Origin: Vitellaria paradoxa
Lineage: Eukaryota; Streptophyta; Magnoliopsida; Ericales; Sapotaceae
Reading direction: 5' to 3'
DNA length: 64,000 nucleotides
Assembly (NCBI GenBank): GCA_019916065.1
Contig: CM034241.1
Location: forward strand, 3,727,062-3,791,061
The notes under the pieces were generated by a model that was not told the DNA's origin, did not search any database, and saw nothing but the letters and a program-made list of their open reading frames with translations. Shown here piece after piece: positions 1-12,035 of the stretch (positions within the stretch are counted from its first letter, which is position 1; every line of letters starts with the position of its first letter). A program made the position numbers and the translations under genes.

Positions 1-392
1 TGAATAGAAGGTTTTGTAAACTCTAATACTATTTGTTATATATAAAAAGAAAATTCATCCTCTGAAATCAACTTCCAAGGAAGGAGAAGTTAAAGATGTA
101 AAAGTATTATACCGGCATTTCATATTATCGGTGTAAAATATATATTACTTACATTACATATACATGTGGATTATTAAGGGCTTAGTTACTTTTTTATAGT
201 TAATTATTAAAATTTAGTTTTTTTCTTTTTTTTTGTATTTAGAAAGGAAAAAAAAATTAATTTTTAAAATTTTTTTATTTGACATATTTACTTTTTACAA
301 TTTATAAGAAGTTTAAAATATAAGAAAATAATATTAGTCATTTTAAAAAAAAATCAAAAAACATTCGTCGCTAAAAATTTATCAAAAATTAA

Positions 393-710
393 GATGACAT
401 TTGGTTTACATTTTTATTTTTTTTTATTATTTTCTATGTTCTATTTAAGTTTTGAGATTCGTATTTTAAAAATGCTGAAGAGGCATTTGGTTTGATATTT
501 TTGATTTTCGTGTTTCAAAATTCTATTTGTTTTGGGTCAAAAATATTTAAAACGAATTTTTATTATTTTGTATTTTACGTATAAACTGTTTTCTATTTCT
601 TAAAATAAATTTTAAAAATATAAGTGAGCAAATATGTTTTTAGTTATTTTTTTTATATTCAAAAATACAAAATAAAAATAGAATCGAAGATGGATATAAT
701 AAATGAATCC
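393..710. mobile_element. MITE, family M1 copy 1 (PIF/Harbinger-like)
   Basis: The left end GATGACATTTGG is preceded by TAA (390-392). The right end AAATGAATCC is followed by TAA (711-713), which fits a 3-bp target duplication. The interior is AT-rich and contains a block around 540-650 (AAACGAATTTTTATT... then ...AAATAAATTTTAAAAATA) that recurs in the copies near 36818, 43723 and 52706. There is no coding capacity. The assignment to PIF/Harbinger rests on the TAA duplication and the short TIR. Confidence 0.6.
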
Positions 711-1100
711 TAAACTTTTGGCTATTTATGCCATATGGAGTATGAAAGAGCAATTGTTCGATATTATTATGCTATGTAAACATGTGCCACGTCAGCATGC
801 ATGCCAACAGCAGCTTGGTGTAATTTTTGGTTAGGAAGACTGATAAGGAGGGGATGGTTGAGAGGTGGGTGGATGCAAATTTACATTGGACCGACTGCAT
901 GGCATTGAATTGAGGCGCATTGAAACCAATTTATTACCTACAACGCGCCAAATCAATTGCTACAATTTCTACCCCCATCCCCCCCCCCCTCTCCTTCCCC
1001 ATCTCTCTCACTATTCTCCTCTTCCCTTCTCTTCTCTTCCTCCACTTTCCCCTCCATTGTCGCTTTCATGCAAATCCTTTTTCTTCATAGTCGGTGCTCT

Positions 1101-1107
1101 TATAAAT
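1101..1107 (+). promoter_or_regulatory. TATA box of the TIC32-like gene
   Basis: TATAAAT lies about 130 bases upstream of the start codon at 1232, in a CT-rich plant-type promoter (960-1080). Transcription would start near 1130-1140, which places the (CT)n(TA)n microsatellite in the 5' leader. Confidence 0.6.
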
Positions 1108-1138
1108 CTATTCTGTTCTCTTTGCTGATATAAGAAAT

Positions 1139-1191
<53 letters not shown>
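1139..1191. repeat. (CT)n(TA)n compound microsatellite
   Basis: About 12 CT units run straight into about 14 TA units. The repeat sits between the TATA box and the ATG of the TIC32-like gene, so it is probably transcribed as 5' UTR. Its length is likely to vary between individuals. Confidence 0.85.
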
Positions 1192-1194
<3 letters not shown>

Positions 1195-1231
1195 CACGAG
1201 TGGAGGCTGTTGAATTTGGCGGTTTTAGGAA

Positions 1232-4200
1232 ATGGGTATCTTCTCATTGATGACAGGATTACCAGGCCCAAGTGGGTTTGGATCAGCTTCAACTGCAGAG
1301 CAGGTTACCCAAGGGATCGACGCAAGCAAACTCACTGCCATTGTTACTGGTTAGACGTTAATTGCAGAGCTCATCTATACATACGTACACACCTATTAAT
1401 TTGTACATGAATTGTGTTTGTATGTATCATATGTACATGTGTGGTTGTGTATCCATCGTCTATATATCAATCATTGTACTTCTTGCTTCCTTGATAGCTT
1501 CATTATATGTCATTGACTAGTTTTCTTAGATGATTTGTTTGATTCATGTTTGCTGTCATGGTTTTTGATCGATTGTCCCCACGTTCTTCTATGATTTATC
1601 TATCCCCCCCCGGCCCATCCTCTTAATTTTTGATTACCAATGAAAATTCATATGGGTATATATATATATATATGTTGAGTCTGCTTTTTAATATTTTGGC
1701 TAATTAAATATATATATAATTTTGTTTTCTCCATATCTACAATGCCAAATTTTATACTATTAGGGGCTTGTTTGGAATATTAAATTTTGTATTAAGTATA
1801 GGGGTTTTTTTTTTCAAAAAATTTGATATTTTTGGAGAAAGTTAGATTTTTTTTAAAAAAAATTAAAAAAAGAATTAAAATTTAATAATAAAAAGTGATC
1901 AATCAGACGGGCCTGAGTAATAATTTAAACATTTAATGGAGACATGTGAACTGTACTCCTATTGTATATTACAAGGACAATTATATAGAGAGGTCGTTGA
2001 CTCTTGTTGCCTTCTGTTTCAGACTATTATTGGTAGGATTTTGCAAGCGGATATAATAATGTTTTGCCAGTTCGATAATTTAGTACCTTATGATTAGGGT
2101 TGTTGAATGATTTAAATGTATTTATATTTTTTTTATTAAAATAATAAGAATACATTTAATTCAACAACCTTTACGTCAATATCAAAAAAATCGAGACAGT
2201 ACTGTTATGGATCCGTGATAGATAAATTTTAAAAAATAATAAAAAATATTAAAAAATTTTAAAAATTATTAATCTTTTATTCCATTTTACAAATTATAAA
2301 TTTAAAATTTACTTTACTTTACTTCATTTTATTTTATTTTATTTTTTACCGCTCAACAGGCACCCTATATTAGCCCCTCCCTTTTCTATTATTGACTCTT
2401 CAGCATTTATTAGCCACCTCCTAGTTTGGCAGAGAGTCAGCAGTCTAGGATTGGAACTTATGACAAGCCAACCCAACCAGTTTGTGACGGAACTCAGATA
2501 TTGACAGCGGGTGAGGATAGGCTCTCGTCCGCTGAATTTTAAGGACTCGGGGTTCCCAAATCAGCCGCGACTATCATATCTGAGTTATTGGATTATAACT
2601 CAACAATTAAGATTCATTTACATATTTTAAAAAAATATTTAGAGATATAATTTTTAATAATTTTTTATTTCTTTTAAAAGTTACTGGTTATAATTTTTTA
2701 TGTATTTGGTGAAATAAGTAATAATTTTTAATAATTTTTTACAACTTTCGAGTATTTGATAAATTTTTTGATAATTTTTAGTATTTTTTAATAAATTTTG
2801 ATAACTTTTAGTAATTTTTAACATATTTTATCAACTTTTTGTAACTTTTAAATTGAGAAGTTACTATAACAAAATAGAAAAGTGACAAAAGTTAGTGACT
2901 TACCAAATACTCACAAATCAAAAGTTAGTAATTTTTTGTTGAAAGTTTTGTTACCAAACATTCCATTAATCTAAAAAATACTCGGATAAATTTGGACCAT
3001 TAAATTGTGAGAGCGTTTGGAGTCTCAACAAAAATCAAAAGTTTTTAAAAGTGAATTTTGGAATGATTGTTGAATGTTTATGTTTGATTTGATATAAAAT
3101 TGTTGAAAATTATATATAGTGACATGTGTCAAAATTTTAGTAGAAAAATTTAAAAATTTTTGAAGTTTGTGTAATTTTTTATACAAATGTCAGATCACTT
3201 TTTTTTTAAATTATAGCAAAATTCATTAGAACGCACCATTTTAGTTCGTTCCAATAGCTTTTAAAATTTTTTAGAATTTGATACCGTGGCAGCTTTTGAA
3301 ATTTTTTGGAATTTTTTTGAAGTTTTTGGACTCCAAACGCCTATGTAATCCAACAATTTTCAAACTTGTTATCACCCAATTAACATCACACAACATGCCG
3401 GTCATCTCTTCTTAAATTTCAATCTATCTAATAGTTTAAAAAAGTTGAATTAATTTTTTCAGTTAAAAAATCATGGACCTTTGAATTAAATCCCAAAAAG
3501 TTTACTTGTTTGATTTCATCCACCCTCTTTTTGTTTGCACCGCGTATTAACGGGTGTCATTTTAGAAATTAATTAAATATTTATAAAGTTGAATTTTTTT
3601 TTTATTTTATAAAAGTGAGTGAGCGGCCCTTATGTGTGTGTTTGGCTATATTTTCAAAAAATATCAATTTTTAATTTTTTTTAATTTTTTTCTCTGTCAA
3701 AATGTAAACATATTACACATAAAACCGTCAACTTTCGTTAATTTCTTTTAATTTTTCTTTTAACTTTTATAAATTTTTATCAAATATATAATTTGCTAAT
3801 GTCCCACTCCACATTGGAGTGGTACTGTGGCTTCTCCGGCCATAATTTATAGCAAAAATTGTTTACCACAGGCAAGTGCACGCTCACTTTTACCCAGCAG
3901 CTCTTCCATAATTATTTTATTAAATTTTTTATAATATTTTTAAATCCAATCCCTTATTTCATTACTATAATATATTATTTATATTATATATGTTAATGTA
4001 AAATATTATTACATTATATTATATTTTTATTATAATGTAAATTAATTTTCTTTTTCAAGAATATGAAAACGTTTTTAGAAAAATATAATTGTTGAAAATA
4101 TAGCCGTTGTTAATATATCCATTAGCAATTACTATATTTTTATTATAATGTAAATCATTTTTTTTCAAGAATATGAAAATATTTGTTAAAAAAAAAATAT

Positions 4201-7200
4201 AATCGTTGAAAATAATGCCGTTAGTAAGTATTGTCACAGGAGATTATTGTTAAACAATGAATTAAAAATAAAGATTAGAAAAATCAATATTTAAATATTT
4301 ATAAAAAATTTTTGATGCAGAATGTTATTGAATTTAAAAATAGAAAAATGGTTTTTTCTTGAAAAATGATTGATTTTTTTTTTCTTGAGTTGAATTTAGG
4401 TTTAGAAGAAATTATAACTAATATTATAAATTATATTTAGTAAAAATTTAAAAAAAAATTAATATATATGTGTAAGTAGTACAATCAGTTGATTTTTTAA
4501 ATCTTAAACTCTATCTAACAGTTGAATAAAATAGTTAAACTTTAAGGACGTGGGTTCATAACTTAATTTTTTTTAACCAAAAAATTTATATTTATTATCG
4601 GTAGTATTTTTCTAATTGAGGTCAATTATTTTTAAAATTTTAAATGGGGACAAATTATACTATAATTTTTTTTTTTGTAATTAGAAATTTACATGTATAT
4701 ATAGATCATCAATATTACGGTACAAGGCTATTTCTATCCCTGTGAACTCGCCTACGGCGGCGATCGAAGCCCTCAATCTTCATGAAGCCAGAGCCTCACA
4801 AAAGTCACTTGACCACCGCCGTCTTCCTCTACCATCTCCCCTTTTTATAGGGAAAGACAAGAGCAAGTTTGTTTATATTTCGCCTCTTAATCCTCTACTA
4901 ATATTCAATCCCAATTCTTTTGGAATTTAAGACCAGTTGTGGGCATGACAACCATTTCCGGCAACTAGGCCCATCACCTCTCACCACCCCTACTACCAAA
5001 GTTGCTGCCCCATCACGCACTGAACCACCATGTAACTGGGTAAACTAGTCTAAAAAAAATTTTTTTTAGTTCAATTTTTTTTATCCCAAATTTAGCCCAC
5101 CTTAAATATATTTATAGTCCAACTTACCTTAGTTTTAAACCCTCTGTTCATCTCTCCTCTTTTGTGGCAAAACCGAAGATGAGCAATTTTTAGTTGTTAA
5201 TCGCGATGTGAAGACAAACAATAGAGCAAGAATTTTTTTTCTGAGTAAAAGTTAGACTTGTTTTATAATAAAAATTTATATCAGCTCAGGCAAATTCTAA
5301 ATCTGGGGTCTACCTCGTCCATCATAGCTAGCAACCTATTATCATTTGTGTCAATCAAAGGCATTGCCATGCATGCACACATACACCATGGAGATTAGAG
5401 AAACCTACACAAATCATGCATGCATGGAACCAGAAAAAGAGGAAGTTGTAGAAAGCACCCCATGGTCGCACTTGTCATTCTCTCTCTATCTTCCCTCACG
5501 ACCAAAAATCTACCTCTAAACCTAGAATCCTGTCTTTGATGGATAGATCAAAGTTCAATAATTCGATTTCTACGTTCTACGTATCTTCCTAAGTCTGTGA
5601 AGCACTGCGTCGAACAAGTGATATTTGAATTATGACACATAAGATGTGTCCGACAAAAATTGCAAAATAGAGTTATGTTTACATTGATTGAAACTTCTGG
5701 ATGTTCTTTCGTTCATTTATGGAAACATTCTGAATGAAAGCTTAATGCAAGTGCAGGAGGGGCAAGTGGGATCGGCTTGGAGACTGCAAGAGTTTTGGCT
5801 CTAAGAAATGCTCATGTCATTATCGCAGCGAGGAACATGGAGGCGGCAAATGAAGCCAGACAGCTCATTCTTAAAGAAAACGAAGCTGCTCGCGTGGATG
5901 TCCTAAAACTTGACCTGTGCTCGATGAAGTCAATCAGAGCATTCGTTAATAACTTCAATGCTCTTAATATCCCGCTCAACATCCTAATGTGATCTCTATT
6001 GCTCTCTCTCTCTCTCTCTCTCTCCCTCTCTCTCTCTCTCTCACAACAAATTTCCGTCGGTTATTTCAATCATTGATGAAGTGATTTGTTTCAGAAACAA
6101 TGCTGGTGTTATGTTCTGCCCCTTCCAGCTATCACAAGATGGAGTAGAGATGCAATTCGCAACAAATCATCTAGGTCGGCGTCGCATAAATCCTAAACTT
6201 CAGTTTTAACCCGTTTGGAACTCAAATTAAAAAGAAGAAATTTTTGCTTTTTTTTTTTATGTTTAGCAACGCCTCAAAAGTTGCTAAAAATTCTTAAGAA
6301 TTTCTTCAACTTTTTTACCAAACAACCAAGCATTTCCAAAAATTTCTGAAAATTTCTAACTTTTTTTTACCAAACAATCAAAAGTTACTAAAAGTTCTCA
6401 AAAGTTGCAGCCAAAAAACTAGTGGAAGTTCCTAAAACATTCGCTTCCAAACGGATTTGGACAACTGTCACTTACCTAATTAACAATCTTTATTTCTTAA
6501 ATTAAATGCCATATCAGGTCATTTTCTGTTAACAAACCTACTCCTCGACAAAATGAAGGACACAGCAAGAGCTACTGGCATTGAGGGTAGGATCGTGAAC
6601 CTGTCGTCCATAGCCCACCTCCACACTTATGAAGAGGGAATACAATTCGATAAGATTAATGACGAAGAAAGGTATCATTCAGAAATGGTTCCAGTTCTTC
6701 TTGAGAACTCAGGTTTTAACATTCTCGCGTAAACCTATTTTTATGCAAAGCTAACATGGTCTTGCTATTCCTTTGCTGTCCCAAATCAGTTATTCTGACA
6801 AAAAGGCGTACGGACAATCCAAACTAGCTAACATACTGCATGCCAATGAGCTCTCTCGTCGTCTGCAGGTGATTCAGGATTTTTTCCCCCTTTTGAGACA
6901 AAGATATCCTAGGATACATTATGACTTGAATTTCTGATCATGTTTCTTCGCTTGATATGCAGGAAGAAGGTGCAAATATTACAGTCAACTCAGTGCATCC
7001 AGGGTTAATAATGACAAACCTCATGAGACATTCTGCTATGCTAATGAGTATGTACTTCAGTTCTTCTACAGAGGAAAAATGATCTAAAGACTTAAGGAGG
7101 AGGATGGTCTAATCGTTTCAATTGTGTTCTTTGCACAGGAATTTTGAAGGTACTCACTTATCTCTTATGGAAGAACATCCCACAGGTAAGATCCTAGTGT

Positions 7201-8299
7201 TTTATGTTAATATAACCTTGTATAAGTGGTCCCACAGAATGATAAAGAGTACCACTAGCAGAGTGTTTACCTTATCCTTGTCTAGAATTCATTAGAGATC
7301 ACCAGTGATCTTTTTTCACTGAAGATGGTTCAAGTTTAATCTAAAATTTTGATTTGAGATGGACTACTAGCATGAGCATGTGTCCCACTAGATTGCATTG
7401 AATTTCTCCTTCTGACATTGACTCCAAAAAGGATCAATTAGACAATTTCAATTTCCATCCAACATATTCTCTAAGGTAGAAAGTATCAAACCATCTGAAT
7501 AACGCATCATGAGACCTAAATTTATCAAACCATCTGAATAACGCATCATTAGACCTAAATTTTAACATACGAAGCAAAAATGGTTTTATGATTTTCTTGA
7601 AAGCTTTGTAGAAAGAATAATGTTGGAAAGGAGAAAAACTTATAGGAAATGGCATTGTGCATTTATTGGCACCACCCATAAATGCACCAAAACGGTTCTC
7701 CTTTCTAATAATCCTGCTTACAACTTCTATTGAAGCCAATAATAGACAACAGCATCTGAAAGTTCTCAATTTGGAACCATGGTTCAAAATCAGAGTCAAC
7801 TTGGCTGAGATCTTATAATCTCATCTCGGTATCAAGAGAGATTAAGAAGAGATTTCGCAGTGCGTGAACTCCAAACGATCTATACTATATAGGTCGAGAT
7901 ATGGAAAAACAATAAAATATCAATACAATTTGTCATTATACTTTTTAGAAGCCTGTAATTAATTTATCATTCCGTATCATCTAATATTGAGATGCCACGA
8001 CTACATAAAAAATTGGGTGACCAAGATGGTTACTGCGACCATGACTTTGAACCATGTTACTAACCATGTTTCTACCTAGCACTTCTACTAACGGATCACT
8101 TATCTCATTCCGATTTTATTTTCAGGGGGCAGCCACGACTTGCTATGTCGCCCTTCACCCAAAGCTGAAAGGCGTAACCGGAGAGTATTTCCTGGACTGC
8201 AATGAGTGGCCGGCAAGTAAGTTTGCTACAGATGAGGTGTTGGCCAAGAAACTCTGGGATTTCAGCAACAAGTTGGTTAATTCAGCTCAGAGCTTTTGA
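1232..8299 (+). CDS. Short-chain dehydrogenase, TIC32-like (8 exons, 322 aa)
   Basis: Exons: 1232-1349, 5757-5988, 6095-6174, 6518-6671, 6790-6868, 6963-7047, 7139-7185, 8126-8299. All junctions are GT-AG and in phase, giving 969 nt. The protein starts [20 protein letters not shown], the usual N-terminus of plant TIC32-like SDRs. It has the NAD(P)-binding TGGASGIG at residues 39-46, NNAG at 118-121, the catalytic serine region NLSS at 171-174, and YGQSK with Tyr202 and Lys206. The length matches the family (about 310-325 aa). Family knowledge: the founding TIC32 is an NADPH-dependent, calmodulin-binding dehydrogenase at the chloroplast inner envelope. Many paralogues carry only the -like name, so the plastid role is inferred. 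Intron 1 is 4.4 kb and contains a MITE. Intron 3 also contains a MITE, and intron 7 has a 39-bp tandem duplication. The start is the first ATG after the TATA box that keeps the conserved N-terminus. Confidence 0.93.
3013..3340. mobile_element. MITE with perfect 12-bp TIR
   Basis: GCGTTTGGAGTC (3013-3024) and its exact reverse complement GACTCCAAACGC (3329-3340) bound 328 bp of AT-rich DNA inside intron 1 of the TIC32-like gene. I see no clear target duplication and no coding capacity. Confidence 0.6.
6000..6042 (+). repeat. (CT)n microsatellite in intron 2
   Basis: About 20 CT units with one CCC interruption lie just after the exon 2 donor of the TIC32-like gene. Confidence 0.85.
6208..6465. 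mobile_element. MITE-like insert in intron 3
   Basis: The ends CCGTTTGGAA and TTCCAAACGG are inverted copies. The interior repeats the phrase AAAAGTTNCTAAAAATT in both directions, as in foldback MITEs. It fills most of intron 3 of the TIC32-like gene. Confidence 0.5.
7484..7561 (+). repeat. 39-bp tandem duplication in intron 7
   Basis: TATCAAACCATCTGAATAAC and the bases after it occur twice in direct succession, at 7484-7522 and 7523-7561, with only one or two mismatches. It is intronic and probably a recent slippage or repair event. Confidence 0.8.
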
Positions 8300-9833
8300 A
8301 ATTTACTTCCCTGCCATCCTACAAATCTCCTCTATATTCATAGTAAAAGCTGCTAAACAAAACATAAGAAGGCCTAGTTCTCAACAGTTTTCAGTATTCA
8401 GAGCTGTTGTTTAACAAGTTACTGCTTTGGATCATGACAGTAGCAGTCACATACAACAGTTGCTGAACTCGTTCTAGCACACGTTTGTCAACATGGCTGC
8501 GACTCTACCTGAGATGCAATTTGTGCAAATTACACTTAGCAACGAGCTTGCTTTTGGGAATATGTGTAGTTGTTTATTGGACACCTTGAATTTGGTTTCG
8601 GAAGTATTGGGATTAAAGGGGAATGGCTATAATACAAACTAGTGATTTTCAAACTAATGATTTTGGCTGCAGTATGGAAATAAATTTTAGCTATTTAGAT
8701 TGATACGTGGTATAATATAAATGGTTGAATAAAAAGACAGCTATTATTTAAGTCAAATAATAGGTAATTGTTGAAGAGAATGAAATTCTTTCTACCGGTG
8801 ACTCATAATTGTAGGAACTAATGAAGATTAAATGTGAGCTTTTCAGTTTTACTACAACATATATCAATTTATGCTATATTGGAACGTGGATTTCCTAAAA
8901 AAAAAAAAAAAAAAAAAGTAAGGGTAAATGGTAGGAAAGTATAAGAGAAATTTTCATTTTTATCCTCTTAATTTCATATATATTTATTTTGCTCTTTTAA
9001 TTTTGAAGACACTTCAAAATTACCCCATTTCTCTCAATGTCGTCCCTTTTCTAGAAATCTTATAAATTATACTTCAAAATTGTTATTTTTTTCCCCTCAT
9101 TTTTGTCCCTTCTTTAGAAACCTTATAAATGCATTTTATAAATTTTTCATTCTTGTTCTACTTTGCTATTTTTTTCTATTTTTTCTTCACAAGAAAATAA
9201 AATATATATATATATATATAATTGCTCATTTGATATACTCCAAAACATTTGTTTAATTATTTTAAATATGCTTAATAATGTGTTTTTTTTTTTAATTTCT
9301 TCTTCTTGTTTTGAAAAAAAAATAATAAAGGTAGTTAATGGAATTCAAAATAAATATGAACCTAATACTCACTCAATATAATTTTATAAATTTAAATTAA
9401 AAATACTATTAATTAAAACTTAAAAAATAGTATATTTCATAATTAATTCATTTTATTTTATTTTTAATAGTTGATAGCTAGATTTCAAATATTGACATAA
9501 ATGAAATAATATTTTTTAAATCATCATCATCACACACAAGACATCAATTATTTCAGTTTCAATAAAATTTTATTATAACAATTAAAATTTAATGTTGATT
9601 TCAGAAAAAGTATATAAAATTAAATAAAAATGATTAACTTAAAATATCGCAAGATGTTACTTCCAAATCAGTAGAATATAAACAATAAGCGTATCCAATT
9701 TTCATCTCAAAACCTAAAAAAGAGATATAATCAAGTCTTCACACACAAACATTTCTATCAAATGTTAGCAATGAACAGTGAATGTTGAAGAAGAAACAAA
9801 CCGTGATCGATCAAATTAGGCAGGGTTCGAGAC
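8300..9833. other. Intergenic: TIC32-like 3' UTR, then AT-rich DNA
   Basis: The first ~350 bases look like the 3' UTR of the TIC32-like gene. From about 8900 there is a poly(A) run, then AT-rich sequence resembling the low-copy repeat type also seen at 18650-19030 and 29500-29650, and a (TA)n run near 9200. No gene is visible. Confidence 0.5.
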
Positions 9834-10178
9834 TCAATGGCTGTCGTAGTCCACCTCCCACAAACCTAAAGATCGGACCACGCAAGCGGAGCCGGCGACC
9901 ATGACCGCCGTGAAAACAGGGGGAACCAGTAGGTCCAGCTTGGACCTCCGGAGCATGTGAGCCGGCAAGCAGAAAACCTCTGACGGAGCATCCAGCGGGA
10001 TCCTCACGGCGCCCTCCGCCTGGCACGCCAGGGAGAAGGAAGACGTCGGAGTGATCACCGAAACGAACGCCACCTCCGGCAAGAACGACGCCACCGCCAC
10101 AGCCACCGTCAGGATCGCCGTCCACGTCGCGGCGGAAAGGAGCAGCGGCGGCCACGGCGACGTGAGCCGTCGGAACAT
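9834..10178 (-). CDS. Small two-TM plant protein of unknown function (114 aa)
   Basis: This is a single-exon frame, and its GC content (~60%) contrasts sharply with its surroundings. An in-frame ATG at 10289 would add 37 residues. I prefer the ATG at 10178 (MFRRLTSPWPP...) because the hydrophobic N-terminal segment begins right after it and the upstream residues look like leader sequence. Residues 11-33 (LLLSAATWTAILTVAVAVAS...) and about 83-105 (LLVPPVFTAVMVAGSACVV...) are hydrophobic and likely membrane-spanning. The loop between them holds two cysteines (Cys52 and Cys70). It resembles short uncharacterised transmembrane proteins of plants, but I cannot assign a function. Frames overlapping it on either strand are shadows. 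Confidence 0.7.
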   Translation of the reverse strand: MFRRLTSPWPPLLLSAATWTAILTVAVAVASFLPEVAFVSVITPTSSFSLACQAEGAVRIPLDAPSEVFCLPAHMLRRSKLDLLVPPVFTAVMVAGSACVVRSLGLWEVDYDSH

Positions 10179-12035
10179 CGAACTGAAGAAGAGAGAGGGA
10201 ATCATTTCAAAGAAATGCTCGCGAGTTTGGATTTCGGGTGCGCATACACAGAGAACGTGGAGACGAGAAGCAGGTGAAACGAATCTCAACTAATTCTCCA
10301 CGATCGAGTCCAGTAGCTCGAGTATTTTATTTTATTTTATTTTATTTTAATAATAAGATTTTTATATCTAATTATTTTATTTTATTTTATTTTCTAATAT
10401 TTCTTTTTGATGTTGCTGGAAAATTATTTTCTATTCTTTGTTTAGCAAACTGTTCCTTAAAACAATTAAAATTGTGGATTTTAAATTATTTTCGAAATTC
10501 TCAAGAATTATTCTTAGTAAAAATGATTAAAAAATGACTCTTTAATTATAATTATATCTATATATATATAGATATAAATATAAAATTTTAAATTAAATGT
10601 AAAAATAATACCTAATTCGGTAGATATAATTCATGCATAGCAAGCTCGTGTCAGGGTCCAGGACTTGATCCTGGTCAGCGAAAATTACTGATTTATGTTT
10701 TACTTTTTCAATCTCTTTTTGCTGGTATTACAATAATTACACTTTATTTGAAATTTAAAATTTAATAGAAACCACGTAACCTCCTCAAGTTTAAAAATCA
10801 ACATACAAACTCTCTCCAAATTTAAATAAAATATAAAATTAACAAATTTTGTTAAACTTTATTCAATCTGTCATTCACAAGATAAAATTAATTAGAGGAA
10901 AAAAAATACAAATGGGGGGGGGGATTACAAAAACCAATGGATAAAGCAGATTTTATTATTTTTTTGTGTTAAAATGAAATATTTTTTAAAGTAATTCAAA
11001 ACAAAATTTATAAACAAATTTGCACATATTCTCTTCAAAAATTTTTCTTTTCACAATCACACAAGTTTGACACTGTTTAGAGTTATTAAAAATACAAAAT
11101 TGTATAAATCTTTATAAACACGAATTACCAAAACGTAAAATTTAAATTTTTTACTCACTGCACAAAGTATGAGGTACTAACTTTTATAAATTTATACAAA
11201 TTTATTCCGCTCCAAACTTTAAATGAGATGTGAGGCAAATTTAATTAAATTTAATAAATTTCATCAATTTTATATTTTAATTAAAATCACAATGGTCACG
11301 GTTGACTTTTAAATCGTGGGAATCACATATTTTCGCGTAATTACATTGCATCTATAAATATAAATAAAGTATTAACATATGATTTGACGGACTTAGCTCC
11401 CCTATAATTTCTTTTTCTACTATTTTTTTGTTAATGTAAATTTCAACCGTTCATTTTTATCTAAAGGTTAAAAATACAACTTTTTGTAAGTCCCATTGTA
11501 TTAACTTTTCCTCTTTAATTCATGTATTGTAATTATTTCTACATTTGTGACAAATTAAGTTTGTATTTTCAACTTTTAGATAAAAATGAAAATGGGTGGT
11601 TGAGATTTACAAAAGTAGAAAAATAACAGAGAAATAAATTGCAGAGGAGCCATGTCCATAATTTGACACCAAATTGAAATTTATAAAAACAAAAACTCAA
11701 ACAGGGTCTAAGAACCATTGAAATTTCGAGAATTAGAAAATAGAGATGGACTGCCCTTGTCAATATAAAATTTGAAAGCCCATATGTATATATATATGTA
11801 TGTATATATATATTCCTAGCCATCAAATTTGAGTGTTAGAAAGGAACATAAGGACTGCATACTTAATAGAAATTTAATAGCGTGTTATGATTCCTCAGAA
11901 ATCTCCTATACTTTTGAAGAAACATAACAGATGTGTACCCACAAAAAATAAAACTAAAAAAATAAACATTTTTATGATATTGCAATGTATTTTGGAATTG
12001 GATAAACTACTCGTAACATTTCTTCTAGCAAAAGA
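10179..12035. other. Intergenic: (TTTTA)n and AT-rich DNA
   Basis: It contains the 5' leader of the small membrane-protein gene, a (TTTTA)n stretch at 10325-10395, a G10 run near 10913 and a (TA)-rich run near 11785. The 3' UTR of the UNC93-like gene lies at the right edge. No further gene is visible. Confidence 0.5.

Noticed and set aside
4742..4930. 62-codon plus-strand frame in intron 1 of the TIC32-like gene
   Set aside because: It has no recognisable motif and no splice context, and it lies inside a long intron; length is compatible with chance.
9811..10155. Overlapping minus-strand frame rich in Gly/Ala
   Set aside because: It is a shadow of the 114-aa membrane protein in another frame, driven by GC-rich third positions.
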